Below, piece after piece: positions 35,215 through 44,616 of a stretch of DNA of 64,000 nucleotides; the first letter of the stretch is position 1, and each line of letters starts with the position of its first letter. The stretch spans positions 62,001-126,000 of the forward strand of contig JAHBXR010000008.1 of assembly GCA_019636335.1 (NCBI GenBank), given 5' to 3'. Source of the stretch: Pirellulales bacterium (GTDB lineage Bacteria; Planctomycetota; Planctomycetia; Pirellulales; JAEUIK01). The notes below the pieces were generated by a model. It saw only the letters and a program-made list of their open reading frames with translations, ran no database searches and was not told the origin of the DNA. The position numbers were made by a program, and so were the translations under genes.

Positions 35215-36585
35215 GTGACCGAATCCACCTCATCCGCAGCCACCGACCACTCGTCGCACGGCCCCGACGATACGGCCGCGCGCCCCACGCTGACCCGCTA
35301 CCTGGTCCTGGCGGCGCTGTGCGGCTTCGCCATCATCGCCTACGTGCAGCGCAATTCGATCGGCGTGGCCGAGAGCACCATCCGCGCCGAACTCGGCCTG
35401 AGCAAGGAGCAGATGGGACGCGTCATGTCGGCCTTCTTTCTGACGTATGCCATCTTTCAACTTCCCACGGGCTGGCTGGCGCACCATTGGGGTACTCGCC
35501 GCACGCTGCCCCTGCTCGCCGTCGTCTGGTCGCTGGCAACGGGCATGATCGGTTGGGGGCATGGCTTTGTCGGCCTGTTGGCGGCGCGCTCGCTGATGGG
35601 AGCCGCCCAGGCAGGGGTCTTTCCCTGCGCCACGACCTCGGTCGCCGTATGGTTGCCCTTGAACCGGCGTGGGCTGGCCAGCGGCTCCCTCTCGGCCGCC
35701 ATGTCGGTCGGGGGCGCCCTGGGGGTCGCTTTGGCGGGGTGGCTGGTGGTCGACGTCGGATGGCGAGAAACTTACTACTTGTTCTGCCTGCCCGGGCTGC
35801 TCTTCTCGCTCTGGTTCTACTTCTGGTTTCGCGATGCACCGGCCGACCATCCGCGCGTGAACGCCGCCGAGCGCCGCTTGCTCATGCCCGAGACAAACGT
35901 CGAGCTTGCCTCGAGCGCCGCGGCGCCCACCAGGAAAGAACCGATCCCCTGGTTGGCGTTGCTCACCAGCCCCGCCATGTGGGCCATCAATGGCCAACAG
36001 TTTTTCCGCGCAGCAGGCTACATCTTTTTCGCCAGTTGGTTCGCCACCTATCTACAAGAGAGTCGAGGCATCTCGATTGCCCAATCGGGATGGCTGACGA
36101 GCCTGCCCCTGATCGCGGTCGTCGTCGGCAGCGTGCTGGGGGGGAGCCTGTCCGATTGGCTCCTCGTACGCACGGGCAGTCTCCGTATGGCGCGGCAATG
36201 GCTCAGCACGGTCAGCGTCTTCGTCTGCGCCGCCTTCATCCTGGCGGCTTATCCGGTCGACAACGCCCTGCTGGCCGTGCTATTGATCAGCGCAGGCTCG
36301 TTCTGTGCGGCCGCCGCCGGGCCCTGTTCCTATAGCCTGACGATCGACATGGGGGGGCGCCACGTGGCCGCCGTATTCAGCACGATGAACATGTCGGGCA
36401 GCCTGGGGGCCCTGGTACTGCCCTTGGTGGTCCCGCTCGTCGTCGACTGGTCGGGGGGCTGGCATCTCGTGCTGCCGTTGTTCGCCGGATTGTACCTGGC
36501 CGCCGGACTTTGCTGGCTGCTGCTGAATCCCACGGGAACGGTTTTCGATCGTAGCTGGCTGCGCGGCAAAGCCAGCTCGGCGTGA
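35215..36585 (+). CDS. Major facilitator superfamily transporter
   Basis: The GTG giving MTESTSSAATDHSSHGPDDT was chosen as the simplest start. The ribosome binding site is weak, so a different start is possible. The 456-residue protein has about twelve membrane segments and a MFS layout: GWLAHHWGTRRTLPLL is motif A between TM2 and TM3, and a central hydrophilic loop (about 190-240) divides the halves. It resembles anion:cation symporter (NarK/hexuronate-like) MFS proteins in SLMGAAQAGVFPCATTSVAVW-type sequence, but the substrate is unknown. Confidence 0.85.
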   Translation: MTESTSSAATDHSSHGPDDTAARPTLTRYLVLAALCGFAIIAYVQRNSIGVAESTIRAELGLSKEQMGRVMSAFFLTYAIFQLPTGWLAHHWGTRRTLPLLAVVWSLATGMIGWGHGFVGLLAARSLMGAAQAGVFPCATTSVAVWLPLNRRGLASGSLSAAMSVGGALGVALAGWLVVDVGWRETYYLFCLPGLLFSLWFYFWFRDAPADHPRVNAAERRLLMPETNVELASSAAAPTRKEPIPWLALLTSPAMWAINGQQFFRAAGYIFFASWFATYLQESRGISIAQSGWLTSLPLIAVVVGSVLGGSLSDWLLVRTGSLRMARQWLSTVSVFVCAAFILAAYPVDNALLAVLLISAGSFCAAAAGPCSYSLTIDMGGRHVAAVFSTMNMSGSLGALVLPLVVPLVVDWSGGWHLVLPLFAGLYLAAGLCWLLLNPTGTVFDRSWLRGKASSA

Positions 36586-36793
36586 CGCGTGGCGGGCAGG
36601 CACGCACGGGCGGCCCAAAGCTTTTCTTGCGTCGTCGGGGGCCGCGAATAAAATGTTTCGCACGGGGAGCTTGTGCGCCCTGGCGGGTGCTTCGCGTGCG
36701 GACGAGCTTGACGTCGACAGTGGCTCGGATGCCCGCTTGGATGGCAAGTCGCTTCCCCCCGATTCCTGCTCTTACGCTTTCGTGAGGCCATCG

Positions 36794-39700
36794 ATGCCAG
36801 CGGCGCCAACATCGCGCCTTGCGAAGGGGAACGCCGCGCGCCGATCGGGATGGCCGAGACGCGGCAAATTCGATGTTTCGCACGCGCGATCACTGCGGGG
36901 CGAATCGCTCGAGCAGCGCCGCTTGCTGAGCGTTACCCCCTTCGACCAGTTGCCTGCCTATGCGGTGCTGGCCAACGCGCTCGTGCCGGGCAGCACCGCC
37001 GACTGGTGGCAAAACAACAGCGAGACCGGCTCGCTCAAAGACGCCGCTGGCCGAGCGATCGCCACCACCGCCGCCCCGGCCATCGAAACCAAGTTGGTCT
37101 ACACCGGGCAGTGGCTCGCCACGCTGGGACGCGATTCGTCCGGAGCATCGCTCGATACCAAGTCGCTTGCCGCGAACCTGGCTCGTGGGGGCGAGATACT
37201 CGCGGTTCGTACGTTGGACTACGCACCCGATACGCTGCTCGTCGACTTCGGGGCCGAGATGCCCTTCAGCCGCGCCGTGGCGAAGTTGATCGGCGCCGCG
37301 GAGTTCGCGAGCATCGTCCCCGTCTTTGCCCAGCAGCAGCAGGGGCGTTTCACGCCCGACGATCCCCTCTTTGCGGACCAATGGCATCTGCAGAACACGG
37401 GCCAGTCGGGAGGCACGCCGGGGGCCGATGCCAACCTTGCGAGCGCCTGGGATACGGCGCAGGGCACAGGCGTCGTCATCGCGATCGTCGACGACGGGCT
37501 GGAGCATACGCATCCCGATCTCACCACGCAGTATCTTGCGTCGGCCAGTTTCGACTTCAACGACAACGATCTCGATCCGGAGCAACTCGGCGGCGACTCG
37601 CACGGCACCTCGGTGGCCGGGGTCGCCGTGGCGCGCGGCAATAACGGCATCGGCGTTACCGGCGCCGCCCCCAACGCGCAACTCGCCGCGCTGCGTCTGA
37701 CCGGCGCGGCGACCACCGACTCGCAGGAGGCGGCCGCCCTGTCGTACGCCGCTCAGACGATCGACATCTACACGAATAGCTGGGGGCCGCTTGACGACGG
37801 CCAGCGTCTGGCGGGGCCGGGGCCACTCACGCGCGCCACCCTGCAAAACGGTGTCACCACCGGACGGGGAGGACTAGGCAGCATCTACGTCTGGTCGGCG
37901 GGCAACGGCCTGACCTACCAGGACAACGTGAATTACGACGGGTATGCCAGCAGCCGCTTCGTGATTGCCGTCTCGGCGATCGATCACAACGGAGTGCAGG
38001 CCGCCTACAGCGAGCCTGGCGCCTCGATTCTCGTCACGTCGTACTCGAGCGGCTCGGGGGCGGGCATCACCACTACCACGACCAGCGGCGGATACACCAA
38101 CCTTTTTGGAGGCACCTCGTCCTCCGCACCCCTCGTGGCAGGCGTCATTGCCCTCATGCTCGAGGCCAACCCGACTCTCACCTACCGCGACGTGCAGTAC
38201 ATCCTGGTCGACACCGCGGCGCAAAACCATCCGGCCGACCCGGGCTGGGCCACGAACGGCGCCGGACGGCCGGTCAATCACAAGTACGGGTTCGGCGCGG
38301 TCGATGCCGCCGCCGCGGTCGCCGCGGCCACGACCTGGACAACCGTCGCGCCCGAGACCTCGTTCGTTTCGCCCGTGACGAACGTCGGACTGGCGATTCC
38401 AGACAACAGCACCGCGGGCATTACCTCGTCGATCAACGTGACCGACGATCTCGTCGTCGAACGCGTCGAAGTCGTCTTTACGGCGTCGCATACTTTTCGG
38501 GGCGACTTGCGCGTCGTGCTCACCTCGCCCGACGGTACGCAATCGATCCTGGCCGAGCCCCATAACGATCCGAACGACCACTATGCGAGCTGGACCTTCA
38601 GCTCGACGCATCATTGGGGCGAGTCGTCGCTCGGACAATGGACGCTCAAGGTCGCGGACGAAGCAGCCGCGGACGTCGGCACGTGGACGAATTGGACGCT
38701 CAAGCTCCATGGCACGGCGGCCCCCACGGGCCCCGCGCCGCCGCGGATCGTATCGTCCTCTCCCATCGGCTCTTTAGAGGGTCCCAGGGACTCGTTCGAG
38801 TTCAACTTCAGCGAGGCGATGGATCAGGCGAGCTTCTCGCTGGCCCTGGATGTTGTCAGCTTCACCGGCCCGACGGGAGATCTCGCGGCCGAATTGACCG
38901 GCTTCGCCTGGCTCAATCAGAACACGTTGCGTGTCTCGTTTAATGCACAATCCGCGGTGGGCGCGTATACGCTCGTACTGGGACCCGACCTCCTGGACGC
39001 CGATGACGGCTTCGCCCTCGACCAGGACAACGATGCGACGCCCGGCGAATCGCCCGACGACCAGTACACCGCCACGTTCACGATCGTGAACAACGCACCG
39101 GGCGAAATCCGCGGCTCGAAGTGGAACGATCTCAACGGCGATGGCGCCTGGAACGAAGGGGAGCCGGGGCTTGCGGATTGGACCATCTTTCTCGATCTGA
39201 ACGAGAACGGCGCGTTCGACACGCACACGCAAACGGTCACGTCGGCCAACGTACCGGTGGCCATTCCCAATCTGACCACGGTGACGTCCACGCTCGACGT
39301 CGTCGCGCAGCTCGGCACGGTCGTCGACGTGAACGTGACGCTCACCATTCAGCACACCTACGCGGCCGACCTCGACGTCTTTCTGATCGGTCCGACCGGA
39401 GCACAAGTCGAGCTCTTCACCGATGTTGGCGGCAACGGCCAGAACTTCACCGGCACGACGCTCGACGACGAGGCATCGGTGGCGATCACCGCGGGCACGG
39501 CCCCCTTTAGCGGATCGTACCGGCCCGAGGGTCTCCTCTCGCTCTTCGATGGACTCCATCCCGGTGGCACCTGGACGTTAAGCGTCACGGACGACGCGAG
39601 CATCGACGTGGGCACGCTCGTAAGCTGGTCGCTCCAGATCACGTACCTCGAGCCCTCGACCACCACGGACGAGAACGGCGCCTACGCCTTTGTCGAGTTG

Positions 39701-42700
39701 CCGGCCGGCAGCTACGTCGTGGCCGAGTTGATGAAGCCCGGCTGGACGCAAACCTACCCGACGCCGAACGAAGGCGGAAGCGAATCGGCCGGCAGCGGGC
39801 AACAAGCGCGACAAGACATTCCCCCGATCACGACGACCGGTTCCACCGCGCCGATGCAGGTGATGGGCGAGTTGGTCAGTTCATCTCCGACGCTGGGGAA
39901 CGTGCCGCGTTTGAACGTCTCGTCGCCGTTGATCAATTTGCCGGCCTTCCGGACCGATCCGCGCTTCGCTGGTATCAATGGCAGCGGCTTCGCCTCGGTC
40001 ATCATCGACACGGGCATCGATCTCGATCATCCGTTCTTCGGGCCCGACGCCGACAGCAACGGTGTGGCCGATCGCATCGTCTACGCTTGGGATTTCGCCG
40101 ATAATGACTCGAACGCCAGCGACGTCAACGGACACGGCTCGAATGTGGCCAGCATCGTCGCTTCGCAGAGCGGCACGTTCGGCGGCATGGCGCCCGCCGT
40201 GAATATTATCGCGCTCAAGGTCTTCTCGAACGCCGGGGGGGAGGGCAGCTTTGGCGACGTTGAAGACGCCCTGCAGTGGGTGATCGCGAATGCCACCACG
40301 TACAACATCGTCAGCGTCAACATGTCCTTGGGAGACGACACGAATTATACCTCGGCTGCCACGGCCTACGGCCTGGGGGACGAACTGGCGGCGCTGGCCG
40401 CGATGAACGTGATTGTCGTTTCCGCCGCCGGCAATGCCTTTTATACGAATAACAGCACGCCGGGAATCTCTTATCCCGCGGCCGATCCTAATTCGCTGGC
40501 GGTGGGGGCCGTGTGGGACTCGAACGCCGGCTCCTTCAATTTCAGCAGCGGCGCGCGCGACTTCACCACCGGCCCGGATCGCATCACCAGCTTCTCGCAA
40601 CGACACGCCACGTTGCTCGACGTCTTCGCGCCCGGGGCGGTGATTACCGGCGCGGGGCCCTCGGGCGGAACCTCCAACTACTCGGGCACGAGCCAGGCGG
40701 CGCCCCATATCGCCGGCATTGCCGTCCTCGCGCAGCAACTGGCCGTGCAAGAACTCGGACGACGACTCACGTTTGCCGAATTCCGCTCGTTATTGCAGTC
40801 GACCGGTGTCACGATCAACGACGGCGACGACGAAGACGACAACGTCACGAACACCGGGCTGAACTTTCCTCGCGTTGACGTGCTGGCGCTCGGCGAAGCC
40901 ATTCTGGCGCTCAAAACGCCTGGCGGCGGCGGTGAAATCGTCGGGCCCGGCACGCACACGGTTATGCTGGCCGCGGGCGAGATCGTCGAGGGAATCGATT
41001 TTGGCAACCAACACAATGCGCCACCCGTGCCCGACGCCGGTGGCCCCTACGAGATCGCCGAAGGGGATTCGCTCGCGCTCGATGGCACGGGGACGACCGA
41101 CCCCGATCTGGATGACGTGCTCAGCTATAGCTGGGATCTCAATGGCGATGAGATCTTCGACGACGCGACGGGGCTGAACCCCGTCGTCCCCTGGTCCGCG
41201 CTTGTGGCACTGGGCATCGCCGATGGGCCCGCCTCGCACGAGGTCCGGCTGCGCGTCGACGATGGCGCGGGACACATCGTGACGTCTGCCATGGTCCTGC
41301 TGACGGTACACAACACGGCGCCGTCGGCCGACGCGGGGGGCCCCTACCAAATTGCCGAGGGGAGCACGGTGACACTGACCGCCACGGGCACTGATCCCGC
41401 GGGCGAGGCCGATCCGCTGACCTATCTGTGGGACCTCGACGGCGATGGCGAGTTCGACGATGCGAGCGGCGCATCGGTTGTCGTCACGTGGGCCGAGTTG
41501 CTCGCCTGGGGCTTCGACGATGGACCGGCCGCGATCGAGATCCAGGTGCGCGTGCAGGATGACGACGGGGGCGTGACCGATTCGGCCCCCGTGTCGCTTG
41601 CCATTCTGAACGCCCCGCCCGTGGCGACGCTCACCGGCCCTCATGTATCGAAGCCTGGCGTGCTGCATGCCTTCACCGCGACGGCGGCGGACGCCGGACC
41701 GATCGATCAGGCCTCGAGCTTTACGTACGAGTTCGATTGGGACGGCAACGGCACGGTCGACGAAACGACGAACGGTTCGACGTCGGTGATCCTTTCGCAT
41801 GCCTTCAGCGTCGGCACCTGGAACGTCGGGGTGCGCGTGACCGATCGCGATGGAGGCGTCAGCGCGTTTGCCACGCATGCGATCCACGTCTACCGGGTGG
41901 AGCAGGTCGGATCGATCGTCGAGTGGGAAGGGAGCGGCGGCGATGACGTGGTCGAATTCGAAGAAACGGCGCCCGGGGTGGTCGAAGTCCGCACCGTCTC
42001 GATAGGGGGCCATGCCGTGGGGGAGTTGCTGACCTTCACCGGCATCACGAATGTCCATGCCCAGGGGCACGCCGGGTACGATCGCCTCGATGCGGCGGCG
42101 CTGGTCACGATTCCCGCCTTCCTCGAAGGTGGACGACACGGCGACACGCTCTTGGGTGGCGGCGCCAACGATACGCTACGGGGCGATCTGAACAGCTCCC
42201 TCTCGGCTGACGGCAACGAAGGAGCCGACTCGATCGTCGGCGGCGACGGCGACGACCTGCTCTACGGCGATGGCGACGGCACCGAAGGGGGCCGCGATAC
42301 GATCTTCGGCGGAAATGGCCACGATACCATCTTCGGCGATGGCGGCGACGGCGCCGAAGGACGCGCCGATTCGCTCTTCGGCGAAGCAGGCAACGACCAG
42401 ATCTTCGCTCATACGGGCAACGATCGCGTCGAGGGGGGCGCCGGCGACGACCTGCTCTTCGGCGGCGCCGACGGCAACGAAGGGAACGACACCCTGCTCG
42501 GCGGCCTCGGCAACGACATCCTGAGTGGCGTCAAAGGCAACGACTCGCTCGTGGGCGGCGCCGGACACGACTTGCTCTTCGGCGGCACCGGCGCCGACGT
42601 GCTCGACGGCTCGGCCGACGAGGATCTGCTCGTCGGCAACAACACCACGTTCGACTCGAACGTGGCCGCGCTCGTCAGTCTCCACGCGGAATGGACCTCG

Positions 42701-42922
42701 ACGCATCTCTACGAGGACCGCGTGGCCCACATCGCGGGCACGCTCGCCGGGGGTCTGAATGGCTCGGTGACGCTCGTACCCGGAGTGACGGCGCTGGCCG
42801 ACGACGCGATCGACACGCTCGCCGGCCACGGCGCGCTCGACTGGTTCCTCTACGATCTGCTGCTGGATCTCATCGCCGACGAAGAGCCCGGCGAAACGCT
42901 CACCGACGTGAACGTCCCGTAG
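36794..42922 (+). CDS. Giant surface protein: two subtilisin domains, split SdrD-B, PKD and RTX repeats
   Basis: The ATG at 36794 was chosen because GAGG lies six bases upstream and it puts LEQRRLLS at 39-46, as in LEPR-XLL planctomycete surface proteins; the earlier ATG lacks a ribosome binding site. The 2042 residues run in order. A first S8 protease (about 220-500) has triad Asp233 (VDDGLEHTHP), His270 (SHGTS) and Ser442 (GTSSSAP), then a P-domain (about 536-641). An SdrD-B-like start (770-) is interrupted by a second P-like domain (about 813-953). A second S8 protease follows (about 1030-1370; Asp1072 in DTGID, His1114 in NGHGS, Ser1300 in GTSQAAPH). The SdrD-B tail (1386-1407), three PKD-like repeats (about 1411-1700) and RTX repeats (about 1776-1950) end the protein. 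It is probably exported and processes or remodels surface protein. Confidence 0.9.
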   Translation: MPAAPTSRLAKGNAARRSGWPRRGKFDVSHARSLRGESLEQRRLLSVTPFDQLPAYAVLANALVPGSTADWWQNNSETGSLKDAAGRAIATTAAPAIETKLVYTGQWLATLGRDSSGASLDTKSLAANLARGGEILAVRTLDYAPDTLLVDFGAEMPFSRAVAKLIGAAEFASIVPVFAQQQQGRFTPDDPLFADQWHLQNTGQSGGTPGADANLASAWDTAQGTGVVIAIVDDGLEHTHPDLTTQYLASASFDFNDNDLDPEQLGGDSHGTSVAGVAVARGNNGIGVTGAAPNAQLAALRLTGAATTDSQEAAALSYAAQTIDIYTNSWGPLDDGQRLAGPGPLTRATLQNGVTTGRGGLGSIYVWSAGNGLTYQDNVNYDGYASSRFVIAVSAIDHNGVQAAYSEPGASILVTSYSSGSGAGITTTTTSGGYTNLFGGTSSSAPLVAGVIALMLEANPTLTYRDVQYILVDTAAQNHPADPGWATNGAGRPVNHKYGFGAVDAAAAVAAATTWTTVAPETSFVSPVTNVGLAIPDNSTAGITSSINVTDDLVVERVEVVFTASHTFRGDLRVVLTSPDGTQSILAEPHNDPNDHYASWTFSSTHHWGESSLGQWTLKVADEAAADVGTWTNWTLKLHGTAAPTGPAPPRIVSSSPIGSLEGPRDSFEFNFSEAMDQASFSLALDVVSFTGPTGDLAAELTGFAWLNQNTLRVSFNAQSAVGAYTLVLGPDLLDADDGFALDQDNDATPGESPDDQYTATFTIVNNAPGEIRGSKWNDLNGDGAWNEGEPGLADWTIFLDLNENGAFDTHTQTVTSANVPVAIPNLTTVTSTLDVVAQLGTVVDVNVTLTIQHTYAADLDVFLIGPTGAQVELFTDVGGNGQNFTGTTLDDEASVAITAGTAPFSGSYRPEGLLSLFDGLHPGGTWTLSVTDDASIDVGTLVSWSLQITYLEPSTTTDENGAYAFVELPAGSYVVAELMKPGWTQTYPTPNEGGSESAGSGQQARQDIPPITTTGSTAPMQVMGELVSSSPTLGNVPRLNVSSPLINLPAFRTDPRFAGINGSGFASVIIDTGIDLDHPFFGPDADSNGVADRIVYAWDFADNDSNASDVNGHGSNVASIVASQSGTFGGMAPAVNIIALKVFSNAGGEGSFGDVEDALQWVIANATTYNIVSVNMSLGDDTNYTSAATAYGLGDELAALAAMNVIVVSAAGNAFYTNNSTPGISYPAADPNSLAVGAVWDSNAGSFNFSSGARDFTTGPDRITSFSQRHATLLDVFAPGAVITGAGPSGGTSNYSGTSQAAPHIAGIAVLAQQLAVQELGRRLTFAEFRSLLQSTGVTINDGDDEDDNVTNTGLNFPRVDVLALGEAILALKTPGGGGEIVGPGTHTVMLAAGEIVEGIDFGNQHNAPPVPDAGGPYEIAEGDSLALDGTGTTDPDLDDVLSYSWDLNGDEIFDDATGLNPVVPWSALVALGIADGPASHEVRLRVDDGAGHIVTSAMVLLTVHNTAPSADAGGPYQIAEGSTVTLTATGTDPAGEADPLTYLWDLDGDGEFDDASGASVVVTWAELLAWGFDDGPAAIEIQVRVQDDDGGVTDSAPVSLAILNAPPVATLTGPHVSKPGVLHAFTATAADAGPIDQASSFTYEFDWDGNGTVDETTNGSTSVILSHAFSVGTWNVGVRVTDRDGGVSAFATHAIHVYRVEQVGSIVEWEGSGGDDVVEFEETAPGVVEVRTVSIGGHAVGELLTFTGITNVHAQGHAGYDRLDAAALVTIPAFLEGGRHGDTLLGGGANDTLRGDLNSSLSADGNEGADSIVGGDGDDLLYGDGDGTEGGRDTIFGGNGHDTIFGDGGDGAEGRADSLFGEAGNDQIFAHTGNDRVEGGAGDDLLFGGADGNEGNDTLLGGLGNDILSGVKGNDSLVGGAGHDLLFGGTGADVLDGSADEDLLVGNNTTFDSNVAALVSLHAEWTSTHLYEDRVAHIAGTLAGGLNGSVTLVPGVTALADDAIDTLAGHGALDWFLYDLLLDLIADEEPGETLTDVNVP
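42121..42645 (+). repeat. RTX-like calcium-binding nonapeptide repeats (within the giant protein gene)
   Basis: The coding sequence gives many GGxGxDxLxG-like repeats: GGGANDTLRGD, GGDGDDLLYGD, GGNGHDTIFGD, GGLGNDILSG and GGTGADVLDG. In RTX proteins these bind Ca2+ and fold after secretion. The DNA is repetitive for the same reason, so assembly or copy-number errors are possible here. The repeats explain the periodic structure and are not a CRISPR or satellite. Confidence 0.85.
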
Positions 42923-42949
42923 GTCGCGCGGCCCGTACGTGACCTACGG
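42917..42949. repeat. Palindrome spanning both stop codons of convergent genes
   Basis: Perfect 9-base arms CCGTAGGTC (42917-42925) and GACCTACGG (42941-42949) flank a 15-base loop. The TAG of the giant protein gene lies in the left arm and the TAG of the SLBB export gene lies in the right. It could form a hairpin in either transcript and terminate both. Its GTAGGTC/GACCTAC arms resemble those at 7971-8050. Confidence 0.6.
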
Positions 42950-43618
42950 CACGTCGGCGCGAGCGATGAAGACGCGATCGCCCGGCAAGATCTGGTAGTT
43001 CGTCGTGGTCGTCGTGCCTTGAGAAACTTGCTTCCAGTCCAAGGGAAGCACCTGGGCGGCTCCGACTCCGTTGGCTGACGGGCGCGAGATCCAGACACGT
43101 GTCCGTTCAGGCGTTTGGATTCCGCCGATCTGGGCGACGGCGTCCAGCACCGTTTCATTGCCCGTAATGGGGAGCCGAGTCACGAAATCGCCACGGCCCG
43201 GCTCCTGCTCGACGATGTAGTAAACCGAGCTGTTGTACCCGTAAACATCGACGTTGACTTGCGGCTCGGTGAGCCGCGCTTTGGCCGCTGATTGGATGGC
43301 GGCTTGGGCTTCGGAAATCGTCTTGCCGGCGACCGGGACCGATCCCAAGAAGCCGAGATTCACCGATCCGTCGGGAGTGACGAGGTATTCGCCCGACACC
43401 GTGGCGTGCGAAGCACTGCTCGTGATAGCGACGCGGATGACATCGGGGGGCCGGATCGTATAGTCGGGCAACGAGGTGCGGTACGCTTCATTCGCCGCCA
43501 AACCGACGAGCAATTCCCACGTGCGAACGTTGGCGGCAAAGCCGATCGCGATGCCAAACACCAGAAACAACAAGTTCACGAGAGAAAAACGCACTCGCGG
43601 AGAAAACCTCTGCAACAT
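42944..43618 (-). CDS. SLBB-type polysaccharide export protein
   Basis: The 224-residue product starts MLQRFSPRVRFSLVNLLFLV, with GGAAG five bases upstream; an ATG four codons earlier is an alternative. One N-terminal membrane segment (about 12-30) is followed by a Poly_export-like domain (about 46-120: DYTIRPPDVIRVAIT, GEYLVTPDGSVNLGFLG, VPVAGKTISEAQAAIQ). A SLBB beta-grasp region (about 125-215: VNVDVYGYNSSVYYIV) completes it. It is shorter than Wza and lacks a lipobox, so it may be an inner-membrane-anchored export adaptor. The TylF-like methyltransferase upstream and GT and epimerase genes nearby suggest exopolysaccharide work. Confidence 0.82.
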   Translation of the reverse strand: MLQRFSPRVRFSLVNLLFLVFGIAIGFAANVRTWELLVGLAANEAYRTSLPDYTIRPPDVIRVAITSSASHATVSGEYLVTPDGSVNLGFLGSVPVAGKTISEAQAAIQSAAKARLTEPQVNVDVYGYNSSVYYIVEQEPGRGDFVTRLPITGNETVLDAVAQIGGIQTPERTRVWISRPSANGVGAAQVLPLDWKQVSQGTTTTTNYQILPGDRVFIARADVP

Positions 43619-43680
43619 GTCATCTTCCATGACTCGATGAGAGCAGTTTTTGTCGTGCGGCTGAAGCTTGCAGGCTGGTC

Positions 43681-44376
43681 TTAGCGCTTGATCAGCATGC
43701 ACTGCGTGGTGGGCAGCTCGATGATATCCTCGGGCTTGCCTTCGAGGAATTCGGCGAAGGCCTGACGCACGCCTGCCAGCACGGAGTAGTCGTGCGAGAG
43801 CATGATGCCGCCGGGCAGCATGCGCGGGTAGAAGAAGTTCAAACAGTCGAGCGTGCTCTGGTAGAGGTCGACGTCGAAGTTGGCGAACGAAAACTTCAGG
43901 TTCTCGATCGGGCCCGCCGTGGCCGGAAAGTACCCCTTGTACATATGTACGTTCGAGTAGGGTTCGAGAAACTTCTTCACGCGCTCGAAACTCGTCGTGT
44001 ATTGATGCTCGCGGTGGACCTGCTTTTCCGACTCGGTCGGCTCGGGCAGCCCTTCGAACGTGTCGAACAGGTAGAGCGCGCGATCTCCCTTCGCCTCGCA
44101 GATCATCCGCGCCGTCCCCCCTTCGTAGACGCCCACTTCGGCCATGGCGCCGTCGAGGCGGCTCTGTGCCCGGGCGATCGTGTGGCACAAGAAGGCCTCG
44201 TTCGCCGTGGTGAGCGAGCGCCGTTTGCGGCGCATATCGCGAATCAGATTGAGCACCGACGGCTCTTTGTGGCCGGACAGGCTCATCAATTCCATGCGGG
44301 CGACGGCGCCGATCGAAATGCGTTCGAGAATGCCGCCTCCAATCAAACGTTGGAAGCGCGGGTTTCGCAGCCACAT
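43681..44376 (-). CDS. TylF/MycF-like SAM-dependent O-methyltransferase
   Basis: The 231-residue protein shows the TylF-family motifs. GAMAEVGVYEGGTARMI is the SAM-binding loop, ALYLFDTFEGLPEPTE is the family hallmark, and KFSFANFDVDLYQSTLDCL contains the metal-binding Asp pair. SHDYSVLAGV follows. Such enzymes O-methylate sugars, so a decoration step in polysaccharide or glycolipid synthesis fits the neighbouring export protein 62 bases downstream on the same strand. GAGG lies nine bases before the ATG. The acceptor sugar is not deducible. Confidence 0.87.
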   Translation of the reverse strand: MWLRNPRFQRLIGGGILERISIGAVARMELMSLSGHKEPSVLNLIRDMRRKRRSLTTANEAFLCHTIARAQSRLDGAMAEVGVYEGGTARMICEAKGDRALYLFDTFEGLPEPTESEKQVHREHQYTTSFERVKKFLEPYSNVHMYKGYFPATAGPIENLKFSFANFDVDLYQSTLDCLNFFYPRMLPGGIMLSHDYSVLAGVRQAFAEFLEGKPEDIIELPTTQCMLIKR

Positions 44377-44616
44377 CGATGGGCACCTCGGAAGTTAGAC
44401 GGAGCAAGGGGCAGGGCCGAATCGTACGGCGTTTGCTCACACAGGGGCCGACGTCCACCACGGTTCCGGGACACGCGAACTCGGCCAATGGCCACCCCCT
44501 AGGGGGTGCAAACTCTCCGCAAGTTAGCGAGACTACCGCGACAGGGCAAGATCGCTTGCGCGCAGCACCGCCCAAAGTTGAAGAGAAAACCAACCTGGGA
44601 GGGCCGGTTCTGACGG

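Noticed and set aside
42121-42645. CRISPR-like periodic DNA
   Set aside because: The period is explained by in-frame GGxGxDxL repeats of an RTX domain; there are no spacers.
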